Assembly (NCBI GenBank): GCA_964626735.1
Contig: CAZVIJ010000037.1
Location: forward strand, 1-18,287
Length of the DNA: 18,287 bases
Reading direction: 5' to 3'
Source of the DNA: CAZVIJ01 sp964626735
GTDB lineage: Bacteria; Patescibacteriota; Dojkabacteria; JAOAGR01
This document shows positions 6,622 through 13,651 of the stretch, piece after piece. The first letter of the stretch is position 1. Each line of letters opens with the position of its first letter. Under the pieces are notes generated by a model that ran no database searches, had not been told where the DNA came from, and saw only the letters and a list, made by a program, of their open reading frames with translations. Both the position numbers and the translations under genes were made by a program.

Positions 6622-7449
6622 ATGAAGCCCAACATCGCAAAATCCAAGGTTGACCCTCGGAAGTTAATATTTTTTACCTCGATCTCACTGATGCTCCTTG
6701 TCCTAAACCTTGTAAGCGTCAACAAATACATTTATTCCACTATGGATATTGCGTTCGACCCCTTCTTAATAATAACCAGGAATGTGGCCAATAACACCAA
6801 TATTCTCTTCACGGAGATGTGGAATAAGGGGGAAGTTCTGAAAGAAAATATTGACCTAAAACGAAAAATACAGCAGTACAATGAGTTGGAGGCTCAAAAC
6901 AAAGCGCTTCGTGATCAGCTCGAGAAGCTGCAAAAAGAAACGGGAATCGCACGTGCAAAAGATAGAAAACTGCAAATCGTCAACGTAGTCGGTACTCAAA
7001 GCATTTTTTCCCCCAACCCCGCGTTTTTTGTCTATTTCGGTCCGAATACTGAAGTTAAGCAAAATAATGTTGTTTATTACGAGAGCAATACTCTTTTGGG
7101 ATTCGTAACTGACGTTAAGGGGTTTACCGCAAAGGTGATACCGTACTATTCACCCGAAATCAAATTCAATATCCCTGTCCAAAGTTTACGGGATCCTGCT
7201 CAAAAAGGATTCGTGGAGAAGGCGATCAATGGCGAGGTTCACATAAAGAATATCCAGAAGGATGCTGGAGTTAACGAAGGGGATACTTGGGTTACGACGA
7301 ATGATGTTACCGAGGTACCTTCAAACCTAATAATCGGCAAGGTTAAAAAAGTTAACAAGGATCCCCAAGAGGCGTTCCAGGAAGTTGAATTAGAGGTGCC
7401 GTACCACTTATCCGAGGTGAGCTTTGTTCTCTTGGAAGTAGAAAAATAA
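6622..7449 (+). CDS. mreC: Rod shape-determining protein MreC
   Basis: The protein has 275 residues. One membrane helix (about 14-36: KLIFFTSISLMLLVLNLVSV) is followed by a coiled coil (about 70-105, rich in Glu, Lys, Leu and Gln). The C-terminal part is beta-rich, with PAFFVYFGPNTEVKQNNVVY and GFVTDVKGFTAKVIPY matching the MreC double-barrel. MreC links MreB filaments to the extracytoplasmic wall enzymes. ATG 6622 is preceded by AGGTAG, a plausible ribosome-binding site that overlaps the mreB stop. The stop overlaps the next start (TAATG), so the two are translationally coupled. Confidence 0.92.
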   Translation: MKPNIAKSKVDPRKLIFFTSISLMLLVLNLVSVNKYIYSTMDIAFDPFLIITRNVANNTNILFTEMWNKGEVLKENIDLKRKIQQYNELEAQNKALRDQLEKLQKETGIARAKDRKLQIVNVVGTQSIFSPNPAFFVYFGPNTEVKQNNVVYYESNTLLGFVTDVKGFTAKVIPYYSPEIKFNIPVQSLRDPAQKGFVEKAINGEVHIKNIQKDAGVNEGDTWVTTNDVTEVPSNLIIGKVKKVNKDPQEAFQEVELEVPYHLSEVSFVLLEVEK

Positions 7450-7880
7450 TGAATTCTTCAGTAATCACAATTGCATATGGTTTCTTGCTGATCTTGCTCT
7501 TCGTAGTAGATAAGTCGTTCCATGGAGTGCTGGAAATTTCTGGATTCTTGTCCCTTTCGATTTTGTTCTTATTGATAATGGCCTCTATCAAATCTCCTCG
7601 AAGCTTTTTATCTTTGTACTTCCTTTTTGGGTTTCTCGTCGATTGGTATAACAAGTCGTTCCTAGGAATAAGTTCTTTCCTCTGTGTGATTTTGTTGTAC
7701 GTATATAATATCGTGAAAATTAAGTTTGCAGGCAGCAAAATTGCTATATTGTGTATAAATCTTGTACTGAGTGTTGCGCTTGGGCTCGTTTCGTGGAGAG
7801 GGGATAAGACCTTGCTTCCCGAGATCGTTATCAACGGAATTATCACAACCGCTATTACGTGCATTTTTATCTATCGCTAG
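7449..7880 (+). CDS. mreD: MreD-like membrane protein
   Basis: The protein has 143 residues and is almost entirely hydrophobic, with about four to five helices (near 5-24, 29-47, 53-65, 71-92 and 97-140 in two segments). The size, topology, one-base overlap with mreC and position as third gene identify it as the MreD component. MreD proteins are so variable in sequence that position carries most of the weight. It has a basic loop between helices (IKSPRS) and an FLVDWY segment resembling the GF-h-x-D pattern of MreD. No PBP2 (mrdA) or RodA gene follows; the next transcription unit is rpsB. The stop is TAG. Confidence 0.72.
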   Translation: MNSSVITIAYGFLLILLFVVDKSFHGVLEISGFLSLSILFLLIMASIKSPRSFLSLYFLFGFLVDWYNKSFLGISSFLCVILLYVYNIVKIKFAGSKIAILCINLVLSVALGLVSWRGDKTLLPEIVINGIITTAITCIFIYR

Positions 7881-7881
7881 C

Positions 7882-7910
7882 TTCCATATTTAGTGCTTAA
7901 CTGATACAAT
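7882..7910 (+). promoter_or_regulatory. Promoter of rpsB-tsf
   Basis: An extended -10 element TGATACAAT (7902-7910) has TTCCAT (7882-7887) 17 bases upstream of its TACAAT. The predicted start near 7917 gives an 84-base leader, unusually long for this window. Confidence 0.55.
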
Positions 7911-7916
7911 AACACG

Positions 7917-8000
7917 TTTAATTAACCACTCCGGGTAAACCTAATGCTCCTGCACTACATAGATGCAAGGGGTCGATCTGGAGGATGAACAATTAGGCAT
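7917..8000 (+). promoter_or_regulatory. Structured rpsB leader
   Basis: A nine-base-pair hairpin with one bulged A and the loop CTACATAGA spans 7946-7973, allowing GT pairs at its base. It is followed by a strong purine site GGAGG (7980-7984) that lies 16 bases before ATG 8001, too far for normal use. GGAGG is directly followed by a tiny frame ATG-AAC-AAT-TAG (7985-7996). A closer AGG sits three bases before the start. The layout suggests translational control of S2, as in other bacteria where S2 represses its own operon. The RNA does not match a leader class that I can name with confidence. Confidence 0.4.
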
Positions 8001-8909
8001 ATGGATAAAGAAAAAAAGGTAAAGGTAAATTTGCCTCTTATGGAGCATAACGATGCTTCCCTAGAGGCACTACTTAACGCAGGAGTTCACTTCGGCCATC
8101 AAACTCAAAGGTGGAATCCCGCGATGAAGGCGTATATCTATGCTTCACGAGATGGTATACACATAATCGATCTAGTTAAGACGATTGACTGCATTAATGA
8201 TGCGGTTGAAGCGATATACGGATACGCGCAAAAAGGTGAAGTATTATTCGTTGGTACTAAAACACAGGCAAAGGATATTGTTCGTGACGCAGCAATAAGG
8301 TCTAAGTCACACTTCGTTGTGAACCGGTGGCCGGGAGGCTTGCTCACCAACTATATGGTTACGAGAAAGTCGATCAAGAAGTTGAACGATCTCATCAAAG
8401 GTTTCAAGGAAGGTATCGAGAACCGAACTAAGAAGGAAATGATGGGCATGAAAAAGGACCTCGAAAGGCTCGAAGAGCTGTACGGAGGCGTAAAGGCGTT
8501 TAACAAACGGCCTATGTGCGTTGTCGTCGTTGACCCAAAGAAATCACGGATCGCCGTTAGAGAGGCGAAGAGGATGAATATCCCGGTAATCGCAATCGTC
8601 GATACGAATGCTTCGACTGAAATGGTCGATCATGTTATCCCCGCTAACGATGATGCAATACACTCCATCGAGCTTATCATCAATAAGTTAGCTGATACCA
8701 TTCTTCTTGCGAATAAGGGTGTAGGACCTGAGTACTCCGATGTAAACTTCGAGGAAATCGAGGAGAGTATTCAGAACATGTCTAAAAAGCTTGAGGAGAA
8801 GAAACAATCGACTGGCGATGTTCAACGTGGCGATCATAGAGTTGTTCGAGTGTCTCGTGAGCAGGCTCGAAGGTTTACCAAAACTGTACCAACCGCTAAG
8901 ACTAAATAA
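8001..8909 (+). CDS. rpsB: Ribosomal protein uS2
   Basis: The protein has 302 residues, longer than the roughly 240 of E. coli S2. Conserved S2 segments appear in order: LLNAGVHFGHQTQRWNP, YIYASRDGIHIIDLVKT, VLFVGTKTQAKDIV, NRWPGGLLTNY, RPMCVVVVDPKKSRIAVREA, IPVIAIVDTNA and IPANDDAIHSIELI. The extra length is a charged C-terminal tail of about 60 residues, rich in Lys, Arg and Glu. The N-terminus adds about 25 residues before the conserved LLNAGVHFGH; ATG 8040 is a shorter start alternative. S2 binds late in 30S assembly, near S1. The gene is followed two bases later by tsf in the universal order. Confidence 0.97.
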   Translation: MDKEKKVKVNLPLMEHNDASLEALLNAGVHFGHQTQRWNPAMKAYIYASRDGIHIIDLVKTIDCINDAVEAIYGYAQKGEVLFVGTKTQAKDIVRDAAIRSKSHFVVNRWPGGLLTNYMVTRKSIKKLNDLIKGFKEGIENRTKKEMMGMKKDLERLEELYGGVKAFNKRPMCVVVVDPKKSRIAVREAKRMNIPVIAIVDTNASTEMVDHVIPANDDAIHSIELIINKLADTILLANKGVGPEYSDVNFEEIEESIQNMSKKLEEKKQSTGDVQRGDHRVVRVSREQARRFTKTVPTAKTK

Positions 8910-8911
8910 AC

Positions 8912-9502
8912 ATGGCAAATATTGAAACAATTAAAGAATTGCGAGCATTGACTGGAGCAGGACTTGCAGATGTCAAAGAAGCGCTTGAAATTTCCAAGGG
9001 AAATATCGAGGATGCAAAGGCGTACCTTACAAAAAAAGGACTCGCTAAAGCAGACAAGAGGGCAGATAGGGAAGCGAACCAAGGCGTTGTAGCAAGCTAT
9101 ATCCACAATACGAACAAGATAGGCGTACTCGTCGAAGTCAATTGCGAAACGGATTTTGTCGCTCGGAGCGAAGATTTCTTGGCTTTTACCAAGGAAGTTG
9201 CTCTTCAAATTGCGGCAATGAACCCACAGTACGTTGCAAAAGAAGATATTCCAGAGACAGTCGCTGAGGAATTTAAGCGAGAAGTAGAAAACGATCCAAA
9301 GTTTGGCGATAAGCCAGAAGCAGTACGTCAGAACATCGTTGATTCTAAGATGAAGACGTACGCTGAAGAAGTATGTCTTTTGGAACAAACTTTCTTCAAG
9401 GATGGCAGCACTAAAATTGGCGACATGGTTAAATCCATTTCCGGCAAAGTTGGAGAAGCGGTGAGAGTTCGTCGGTTTACCCGATACGAAATCGGCTCCT
9501 AA
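8912..9502 (+). CDS. tsf: Translation elongation factor Ts
   Basis: The protein has 196 residues, the short EF-Ts form with one core subdomain seen in Thermus-like and many reduced genomes, against 283 in E. coli. The N-terminal UBA-like module contains LRALTGAGLADVKEALE. The core includes the signature VEVNCETDFVARSEDF and ends with KVGEAVRVRRFTRYEIG, the family's closing strand. EF-Ts exchanges GDP for GTP on EF-Tu. It is coupled to rpsB by a two-base gap and followed by a strong terminator. The pyrH gene that follows tsf in many bacteria is absent. Confidence 0.97.
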   Translation: MANIETIKELRALTGAGLADVKEALEISKGNIEDAKAYLTKKGLAKADKRADREANQGVVASYIHNTNKIGVLVEVNCETDFVARSEDFLAFTKEVALQIAAMNPQYVAKEDIPETVAEEFKREVENDPKFGDKPEAVRQNIVDSKMKTYAEEVCLLEQTFFKDGSTKIGDMVKSISGKVGEAVRVRRFTRYEIGS

Positions 9503-9524
9503 CCACCTAGCCTAGAATTTCCTG

Positions 9525-9555
9525 AATAATCCCCCTAGTGGGGATTATTTCTTTT
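9525..9555 (+). terminator. Intrinsic terminator after tsf
   Basis: A perfect ten-base-pair stem, AATAATCCCC with GGGGATTATT, has the loop CTAGT and is followed by TCTTTT. It ends the rpsB-tsf unit. Confidence 0.9.
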
Positions 9556-9563
9556 CGTTATGG

Positions 9564-9569
9564 TATGAT
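9564..9569 (+). promoter_or_regulatory. -10 box of frr
   Basis: TATGAT ends nine bases before ATG 9579, predicting a leader of about three bases. It lies just after the tsf terminator, so frr starts its own unit. Confidence 0.5.
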
Positions 9570-9578
9570 CGTTTAGCT

Positions 9579-10127
9579 ATGACCATCGATGATTTCAGAC
9601 AAAAGTCGCAGAAGACCGTTGATCATTTCAACGACACGCTTAAGACAATTAGGACGGGAAGGGCTACGCCTTCGCTTATCGAGAACCTGCAGGTGGATGC
9701 ATATGGCTCTAAAATGCCGTTGTTTCAAATAGCAAGTATTGGATCCCCAGAGCCGCGCATTCTGACAATCACCGTTTGGGATCAATCTTTGGCTGACTCA
9801 GTGGCAGATGCAATAAAAAAGAGCGATCTGGGAGTCAATCCTTCAGTAGAAGCCAACCTGTTACGTTTAAATTTTCCCCCAATGACCGAGGAACGGAGAA
9901 AAGAGCTTACGAAGGTGGTAGGCAAGTATGCCGAAGAAGCTAAAATCGCACTACGTAATGTGCGCAAAGATTTCTTGGACGCCCTTAAACGGCGGGAGAA
10001 AGACGAAAATTTACCCGAAGGCGTCGTAAAGGGCGAGGAAGAAAAGGTTGACGCAGAAATCAAGAAATTCAACGCTCAAATTGAAGCTATTAGCGATCAA
10101 AAGCAAAAAGAACTCATGGAATTCTAA
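9579..10127 (+). CDS. frr: Ribosome recycling factor
   Basis: The protein has 182 residues, the family length. The conserved LKTIRTGRATPSLIENLQVDAYGSKMPLFQIASI region and PRILTITVWDQ begin domains I and II. The C-terminal arm carries LRLNFPPMTEERRKELTKVV, then AKIALRNVRKDFLDALKR, all typical. The factor splits post-termination ribosomes with EF-G. The usual upstream partner pyrH is missing, and the usual downstream lipid and isoprenoid genes (uppS, cdsA, dxr) are also missing: rseP follows after 41 bases. Confidence 0.97.
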   Translation: MTIDDFRQKSQKTVDHFNDTLKTIRTGRATPSLIENLQVDAYGSKMPLFQIASIGSPEPRILTITVWDQSLADSVADAIKKSDLGVNPSVEANLLRLNFPPMTEERRKELTKVVGKYAEEAKIALRNVRKDFLDALKRREKDENLPEGVVKGEEEKVDAEIKKFNAQIEAISDQKQKELMEF

Positions 10128-10150
10128 TTATCTTTTTTGCGGAAAAAGTG

Positions 10151-10156
10151 TAATAT
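10151..10156 (+). promoter_or_regulatory. Candidate -10 box of rseP
   Basis: TAATAT ends 12 bases before ATG 10169, which would give a leader of about six bases. The hexamer is imperfect and read-through from frr is also possible. Confidence 0.35.
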
Positions 10157-10168
10157 CAATAGACTTTT

Positions 10169-11350
10169 ATGTTCGCTATAACACTAATCGTTTTCATAAT
10201 CCTAATTGGTATTCTGGTTCTCGTGCACGAGCTGGGACATTATATTGCCGCTCGCAAGGTAGGCATCAAAGTAGAGGAGTTTGCAATAGGCATGGGGCCT
10301 AAAGTATGGGGATGGACTAAAAACGGTATAGAGTACAATATCCGTGCGTTGCCGATAGGTGGCTTCGTCAGAATGTTCGGAGAAGGCGATTACGATATCA
10401 ATACAAGCGATAGTTTCGCCGGCAAAAAACCAACACTACGACTAATCGTATTGCTTGCTGGGGTCTTCATGAATTTCGTGCTGGCAGCGGTAATATTCAC
10501 ATTTCAGGGTGTTCACCAAGATTTTAAGTATCGCAACATAGAAGGCATTTTCGATACCGAATTTACACCCTGGTTTGGGCAAAAGTCTGAAACCAAAATT
10601 GCAATCCGGGAAGTAAGTCCATCATCACCACTTAAAGGTAAAGTAAAAAACTTCGATATTATAACTAAGGTCAACGGCAAAGATTACAAGCTTGATGAAT
10701 TCTTTAAACTCGTCGATGAGAGCAAGGGTAAGGAAATAACGCTCGATGTCATCGGTTATTCGAATAACCATGATACTAAGCTGACGGTTATCCCGAGAAC
10801 TGAGGTTCCGGAAGGAGAAGGTCCACTTGGTATTAAGGTCGGCTTGATATCATTTACCGAGTTTAACGGCTCGAGTAAGGTATTTGGCGGACTTGGACAG
10901 GCAGTAAACTCAATACAGAATTTCTTGTTTAGTATCGGTCAAATTTTCAAGAAAGCGTTTGAGACGAGCACGATAGTACCTGTTGCTGACAATTTTGGAG
11001 GAGCTATTGGTATTTTTGAGGTTCTTAGCAAAATAATCTCCACTTTCGGATTCTGGGGCGTACTCGAGCTGGCGGCCTTATTCTCGATAAACCTGGCTGT
11101 TTTCAACGTACTGCCGATTCCAGCACTTGATGGTGGACATGTCCTGTTCACGCTCCTCGAGATAATAACGAGGAAGCGTCTCCCGACGAGAATCTACAAC
11201 TACCTAACGCTCGGAGGGTTTGTGCTGCTTATCGCTTTTATGGTGGCAGTAACCGGTTTGGATCTGGTAAAACATACCAATATCCGCAACCTCTTCTGCA
11301 ACGAGAAGCACGAGGTACATTTCATCTGCCAGCTGAGCGATTACCGATAG
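10169..11350 (+). CDS. rseP: RIP zinc metalloprotease RseP (site-2 protease)
   Basis: The protein has 393 residues. The first helix carries the zinc motif HELGH (20-24). The second metal site is PIPALDGGH with Asp321 in the third core helix. IRALPIGGFVRMFGE is the membrane-reentrant loop typical of the family. One PDZ domain lies between about 142 and 225, against two in E. coli RseP. The last helix (about 347-363) is followed by a 26-residue tail with two Cys and three His (H369, C377, H381, H384, C387), which is not usual for RseP. RseP cleaves membrane-spanning anti-sigma factors and leftover signal peptides. No anti-sigma or sigma gene is present in the window. Confidence 0.94.
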   Translation: MFAITLIVFIILIGILVLVHELGHYIAARKVGIKVEEFAIGMGPKVWGWTKNGIEYNIRALPIGGFVRMFGEGDYDINTSDSFAGKKPTLRLIVLLAGVFMNFVLAAVIFTFQGVHQDFKYRNIEGIFDTEFTPWFGQKSETKIAIREVSPSSPLKGKVKNFDIITKVNGKDYKLDEFFKLVDESKGKEITLDVIGYSNNHDTKLTVIPRTEVPEGEGPLGIKVGLISFTEFNGSSKVFGGLGQAVNSIQNFLFSIGQIFKKAFETSTIVPVADNFGGAIGIFEVLSKIISTFGFWGVLELAALFSINLAVFNVLPIPALDGGHVLFTLLEIITRKRLPTRIYNYLTLGGFVLLIAFMVAVTGLDLVKHTNIRNLFCNEKHEVHFICQLSDYR

Positions 11351-11373
11351 TTCCTTAATGGGCTAGGGTAGTG

Positions 11374-11404
11374 TATAATTCATCATCCCAGAACGAAGGG
11401 GGGT
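11374..11404 (+). promoter_or_regulatory. -10 box and Shine-Dalgarno site of rpsU
   Basis: TATAAT (11374-11379) predicts a start near 11386. The leader then contains a strong purine site, AAGGGGGG (11396-11403), seven bases before ATG 11411. This is one of the few clear ribosome-binding sites in the window. Confidence 0.65.
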
Positions 11405-11410
11405 GATGAT

Positions 11411-11620
11411 ATGGTGGTTCTTGCGCAAGGAGAATCCGTAGAGTCTGCATATCGAAGGTTCATTAAAGAACTTATCGTAAACGGAACTTTTAAGGAACTC
11501 GAAAAGAATAGGTACCACATAAAAAATGGTAAGTTAGAAAGCGATAAACGACGACAAATCTATAAGACTAAGCGAAAACGAGCAGCAGCTCGTCGTAAGC
11601 TCAGGAATAAGAAGGTTTAA
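11411..11620 (+). CDS. rpsU: Ribosomal protein bS21
   Basis: The protein has 69 residues. It opens with VVLAQGESVESAYRRFIKEL, matching the S21 pattern of a beta start, then ES-h-x-x-A-h-RRFK. The rest is strongly basic, ending RKRAAARRKLRNKKV, like the Arg/Lys-rich tail of S21. S21 sits near the 3' end of 16S RNA and helps the mRNA anti-Shine-Dalgarno pairing. It is a single-gene unit, with its promoter at 11374 and a terminator at 11639. Confidence 0.92.
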   Translation: MVVLAQGESVESAYRRFIKELIVNGTFKELEKNRYHIKNGKLESDKRRQIYKTKRKRAAARRKLRNKKV

Positions 11621-11638
11621 GTCTATTATCACCTCACC

Positions 11639-11660
11639 AGCGCCGAAAGGCGCTTTTTTT
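11639..11660 (+). terminator. Intrinsic terminator after rpsU
   Basis: The stem AGCGCC pairs with GGCGCT around a GAAA tetraloop, followed by seven T. This is a classic short intrinsic terminator. Confidence 0.92.
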
Positions 11661-11678
11661 ATTAGCTTTCAAATAATG

Positions 11679-11684
11679 TAAAAT
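11679..11684 (+). promoter_or_regulatory. -10 box of dnaX
   Basis: TGTAAAAT places TAAAAT at 11679-11684, exactly the spacing that puts transcription start on the ATG at 11691. The dnaX transcript would be leaderless. Confidence 0.5.
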
Positions 11685-11690
11685 CGGTCG

Positions 11691-13280
11691 ATGTCACTTT
11701 ATCAGAAATACCGAGCAAAGAGTTTCAGTGAAATACTTACTCAAAAACATGTCACTGAAATTCTCCAGGCTTCGATAAAAACCTCTTCATTTGGTCATGC
11801 GTATCTGTTTGTTGGCACAAGGGGTACGGGTAAGACTTCGCTCGCTCGAATTTTTGCACGAGCAATCAATTGCCAAAACGTCGAATTTGTCTCTAAAAAT
11901 GGAGAGCCCTGTAATGAATGTGAGAGCTGCGTTCAATCTCTCCATGGGTCAAGCATCGATATCATAGAAATGGACGCTGCATCAAATCGAGGCATTGACG
12001 AGGTTCGGAGTCTTAAGGAGGCTGTTGATTTCCTGCCATCAATCGGAAAATACAAAGTCTACATCATCGACGAGGCGCATATGATGACCAAGGAAGCATT
12101 CAATGCTCTCCTTAAGACTATCGAGGAGCCACCGAAACATATCGTATTCATTATGTGCACGACCGAGTCGTTCAAGCTGCCTGCAACAATCGTGTCTAGA
12201 TCTCAAGTATTCGAGCTGAAACATGCAACGATCGAAGAGATTGTTCAGAAAATCGACCGAATCTTGATTTCCGAAAACGTTAGTATTGATGATGAAGGGA
12301 AGAAGCTTATCGCAAAACTGGGAAAAGGAAGTTTTCGGGATACGGAAAGCATTCTTGAAAAAGTTTTATCCTCAAACGCAACTGATACTATTACTATCGA
12401 ACAGGTTACCGAGATTCTTGGTTTGTCATCAGCGCTTGTCTTGGAGAAAGCAAAGAAGTCTATCTATGAAAAAAATCTGGAAACACTCCAAGATTTACTA
12501 GAAACGGATCTCGACGATGGCTCTATCAATACCTTCAATACACAGATTGCCGAATCGATATACCAGGATATCGTAGGGGGGCTCACTCAACAAAACAATA
12601 TTACTGCCTATAATTTTGAGCTTTTTGACTTTTTTGTCAGCCTCGATAAAGACCTAAGGACATCGATCAACCCTAAGTTGTTGTATATCGCTAAAGTCCT
12701 TAATTTCGTAAAAAACTATTCAGGTAGTATCGCTCCTGTTGCAATTCAACAGAATGTTGAGATCCCTGCTGTGGAACAATATGTACAACAAAGTGAAACA
12801 ATTGAAACCGTAAAGACCGAAGAAGAACTTGCCAGGGAACGAGAAGCGTTGAAGAGAAATCCATCTGCTGTTTTGCGTCAGAGGTCTCAGCAGAGGCCGA
12901 TACAAACAAACAACGCGCCTGAAGCTCCAGTCGCTCAACAAGCCTCGGGCAAGTTTATCAGCAAAATCGACTTTCTTAACTATATAAAAGAGAAGAATTC
13001 ATTTCTTTTTAGGTTTTTTTCGCATCATGAGTTCCAAATCATCGATGGCGTATTAACAGTTGATGTTCAAAAGCCCATGGAACAAGCTTTATTGACGCGC
13101 CCACAAACGATCGAGCTGATTAATACCTTCGGGAAGCAGAGTGGGGTTGATCTAAAGGTCGTATTTGGTTCGCCGAAGATTGATAAACGAACTACCGAAG
13201 AGAAGGCAGTCCAAGAGAATAAGAAGACGGTAGCAGATCTTTCAGAACAAGAAATAAAGGATATTTTTAATTTGGCTTAA
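11691..13280 (+). CDS. dnaX: DNA polymerase III subunit gamma/tau
   Basis: The protein has 529 residues. The AAA+ clamp-loader ATPase core has Walker A VGTRGTGKTS (41-50) and a zinc site of Cys61, Cys74, Cys77 and Cys80. Walker B is IIDEAH (125-130), followed by NALLKTIEEPP. The arginine-finger region reads SRSQ (169-172) where most members have SRCQ. Domain III ends near residue 365. A Gln/Glu/Pro-rich linker (about 370-425) leads to a C-terminal domain that in tau contacts the polymerase and helicase. A T7 run at codons 442-444 could allow a shorter gamma-like product. The gene leads the conserved dnaX-ybaB-recR order. Confidence 0.96.
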   Translation: MSLYQKYRAKSFSEILTQKHVTEILQASIKTSSFGHAYLFVGTRGTGKTSLARIFARAINCQNVEFVSKNGEPCNECESCVQSLHGSSIDIIEMDAASNRGIDEVRSLKEAVDFLPSIGKYKVYIIDEAHMMTKEAFNALLKTIEEPPKHIVFIMCTTESFKLPATIVSRSQVFELKHATIEEIVQKIDRILISENVSIDDEGKKLIAKLGKGSFRDTESILEKVLSSNATDTITIEQVTEILGLSSALVLEKAKKSIYEKNLETLQDLLETDLDDGSINTFNTQIAESIYQDIVGGLTQQNNITAYNFELFDFFVSLDKDLRTSINPKLLYIAKVLNFVKNYSGSIAPVAIQQNVEIPAVEQYVQQSETIETVKTEEELAREREALKRNPSAVLRQRSQQRPIQTNNAPEAPVAQQASGKFISKIDFLNYIKEKNSFLFRFFSHHEFQIIDGVLTVDVQKPMEQALLTRPQTIELINTFGKQSGVDLKVVFGSPKIDKRTTEEKAVQENKKTVADLSEQEIKDIFNLA

Positions 13281-13304
13281 CTTTCTCTTTTAAACCATTA
13301 TGGT

Positions 13305-13310
13305 TATAAT
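13305..13310 (+). promoter_or_regulatory. -10 box of ybaB
   Basis: TATAAT ends nine bases before ATG 13320, predicting a leader of about three bases. It suggests ybaB-recR can be transcribed apart from dnaX. Confidence 0.5.
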
Positions 13311-13319
13311 TCCTTTGTT

Positions 13320-13619
13320 ATGGCAAACCCATTTGGCGCAGTAAAAGATATCTACAAACTTCAAAAAGAAGCTAAAAAGATGCAAGAGGAAATGAAGCAG
13401 CTTATGGTGACCGGTGAATCGAAGAAGGGATTAGTAAAGGTTACCCTGAATGGTATTCAAGAACTCGTCGACATCAATATTGATGATGAGCTTTTAACAG
13501 ATAAGACTGAATTGAAAAAGCATATTAAAGAAGCATTCGGCGAGGCGCAAAAGCATCTACAGAAGGAGATGGCGAAGGGCATGGATATGGATAAGCTGAA
13601 AAGCATGCTGGGCATGTAA
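13320..13619 (+). CDS. ybaB: YbaB/EbfC nucleoid-associated protein
   Basis: The protein has 99 residues, the family length. It contains KLQKEAKKMQEEMKQL (helical N-terminus), VKVTLNGIQELVDINIDDELL (central beta sheet; the family has VxVxxNG), and a C-terminal helix DMDKLKSMLGM, close to the usual G-hPG-hM ending. YbaB dimers bind DNA and are thought to assist RecR-linked repair. The location between dnaX and recR is the standard one. No Shine-Dalgarno site is seen. Confidence 0.95.
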   Translation: MANPFGAVKDIYKLQKEAKKMQEEMKQLMVTGESKKGLVKVTLNGIQELVDINIDDELLTDKTELKKHIKEAFGEAQKHLQKEMAKGMDMDKLKSMLGM

Positions 13620-13651
13620 TCCAAGACGACAAGCATATTGCTCTCTAAACC

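Noticed and set aside
7352..7864. 170-codon frame opposite mreC/mreD
   Set aside because: Antisense shadow of two coupled membrane-protein genes, with no start signals.
11382..11410. Hairpin ATCATC-CC / GG-T-GATGAT next to the rpsU start
   Set aside because: The predicted transcription start near 11386 lies inside the left arm, so the full stem would not be present in the mRNA.
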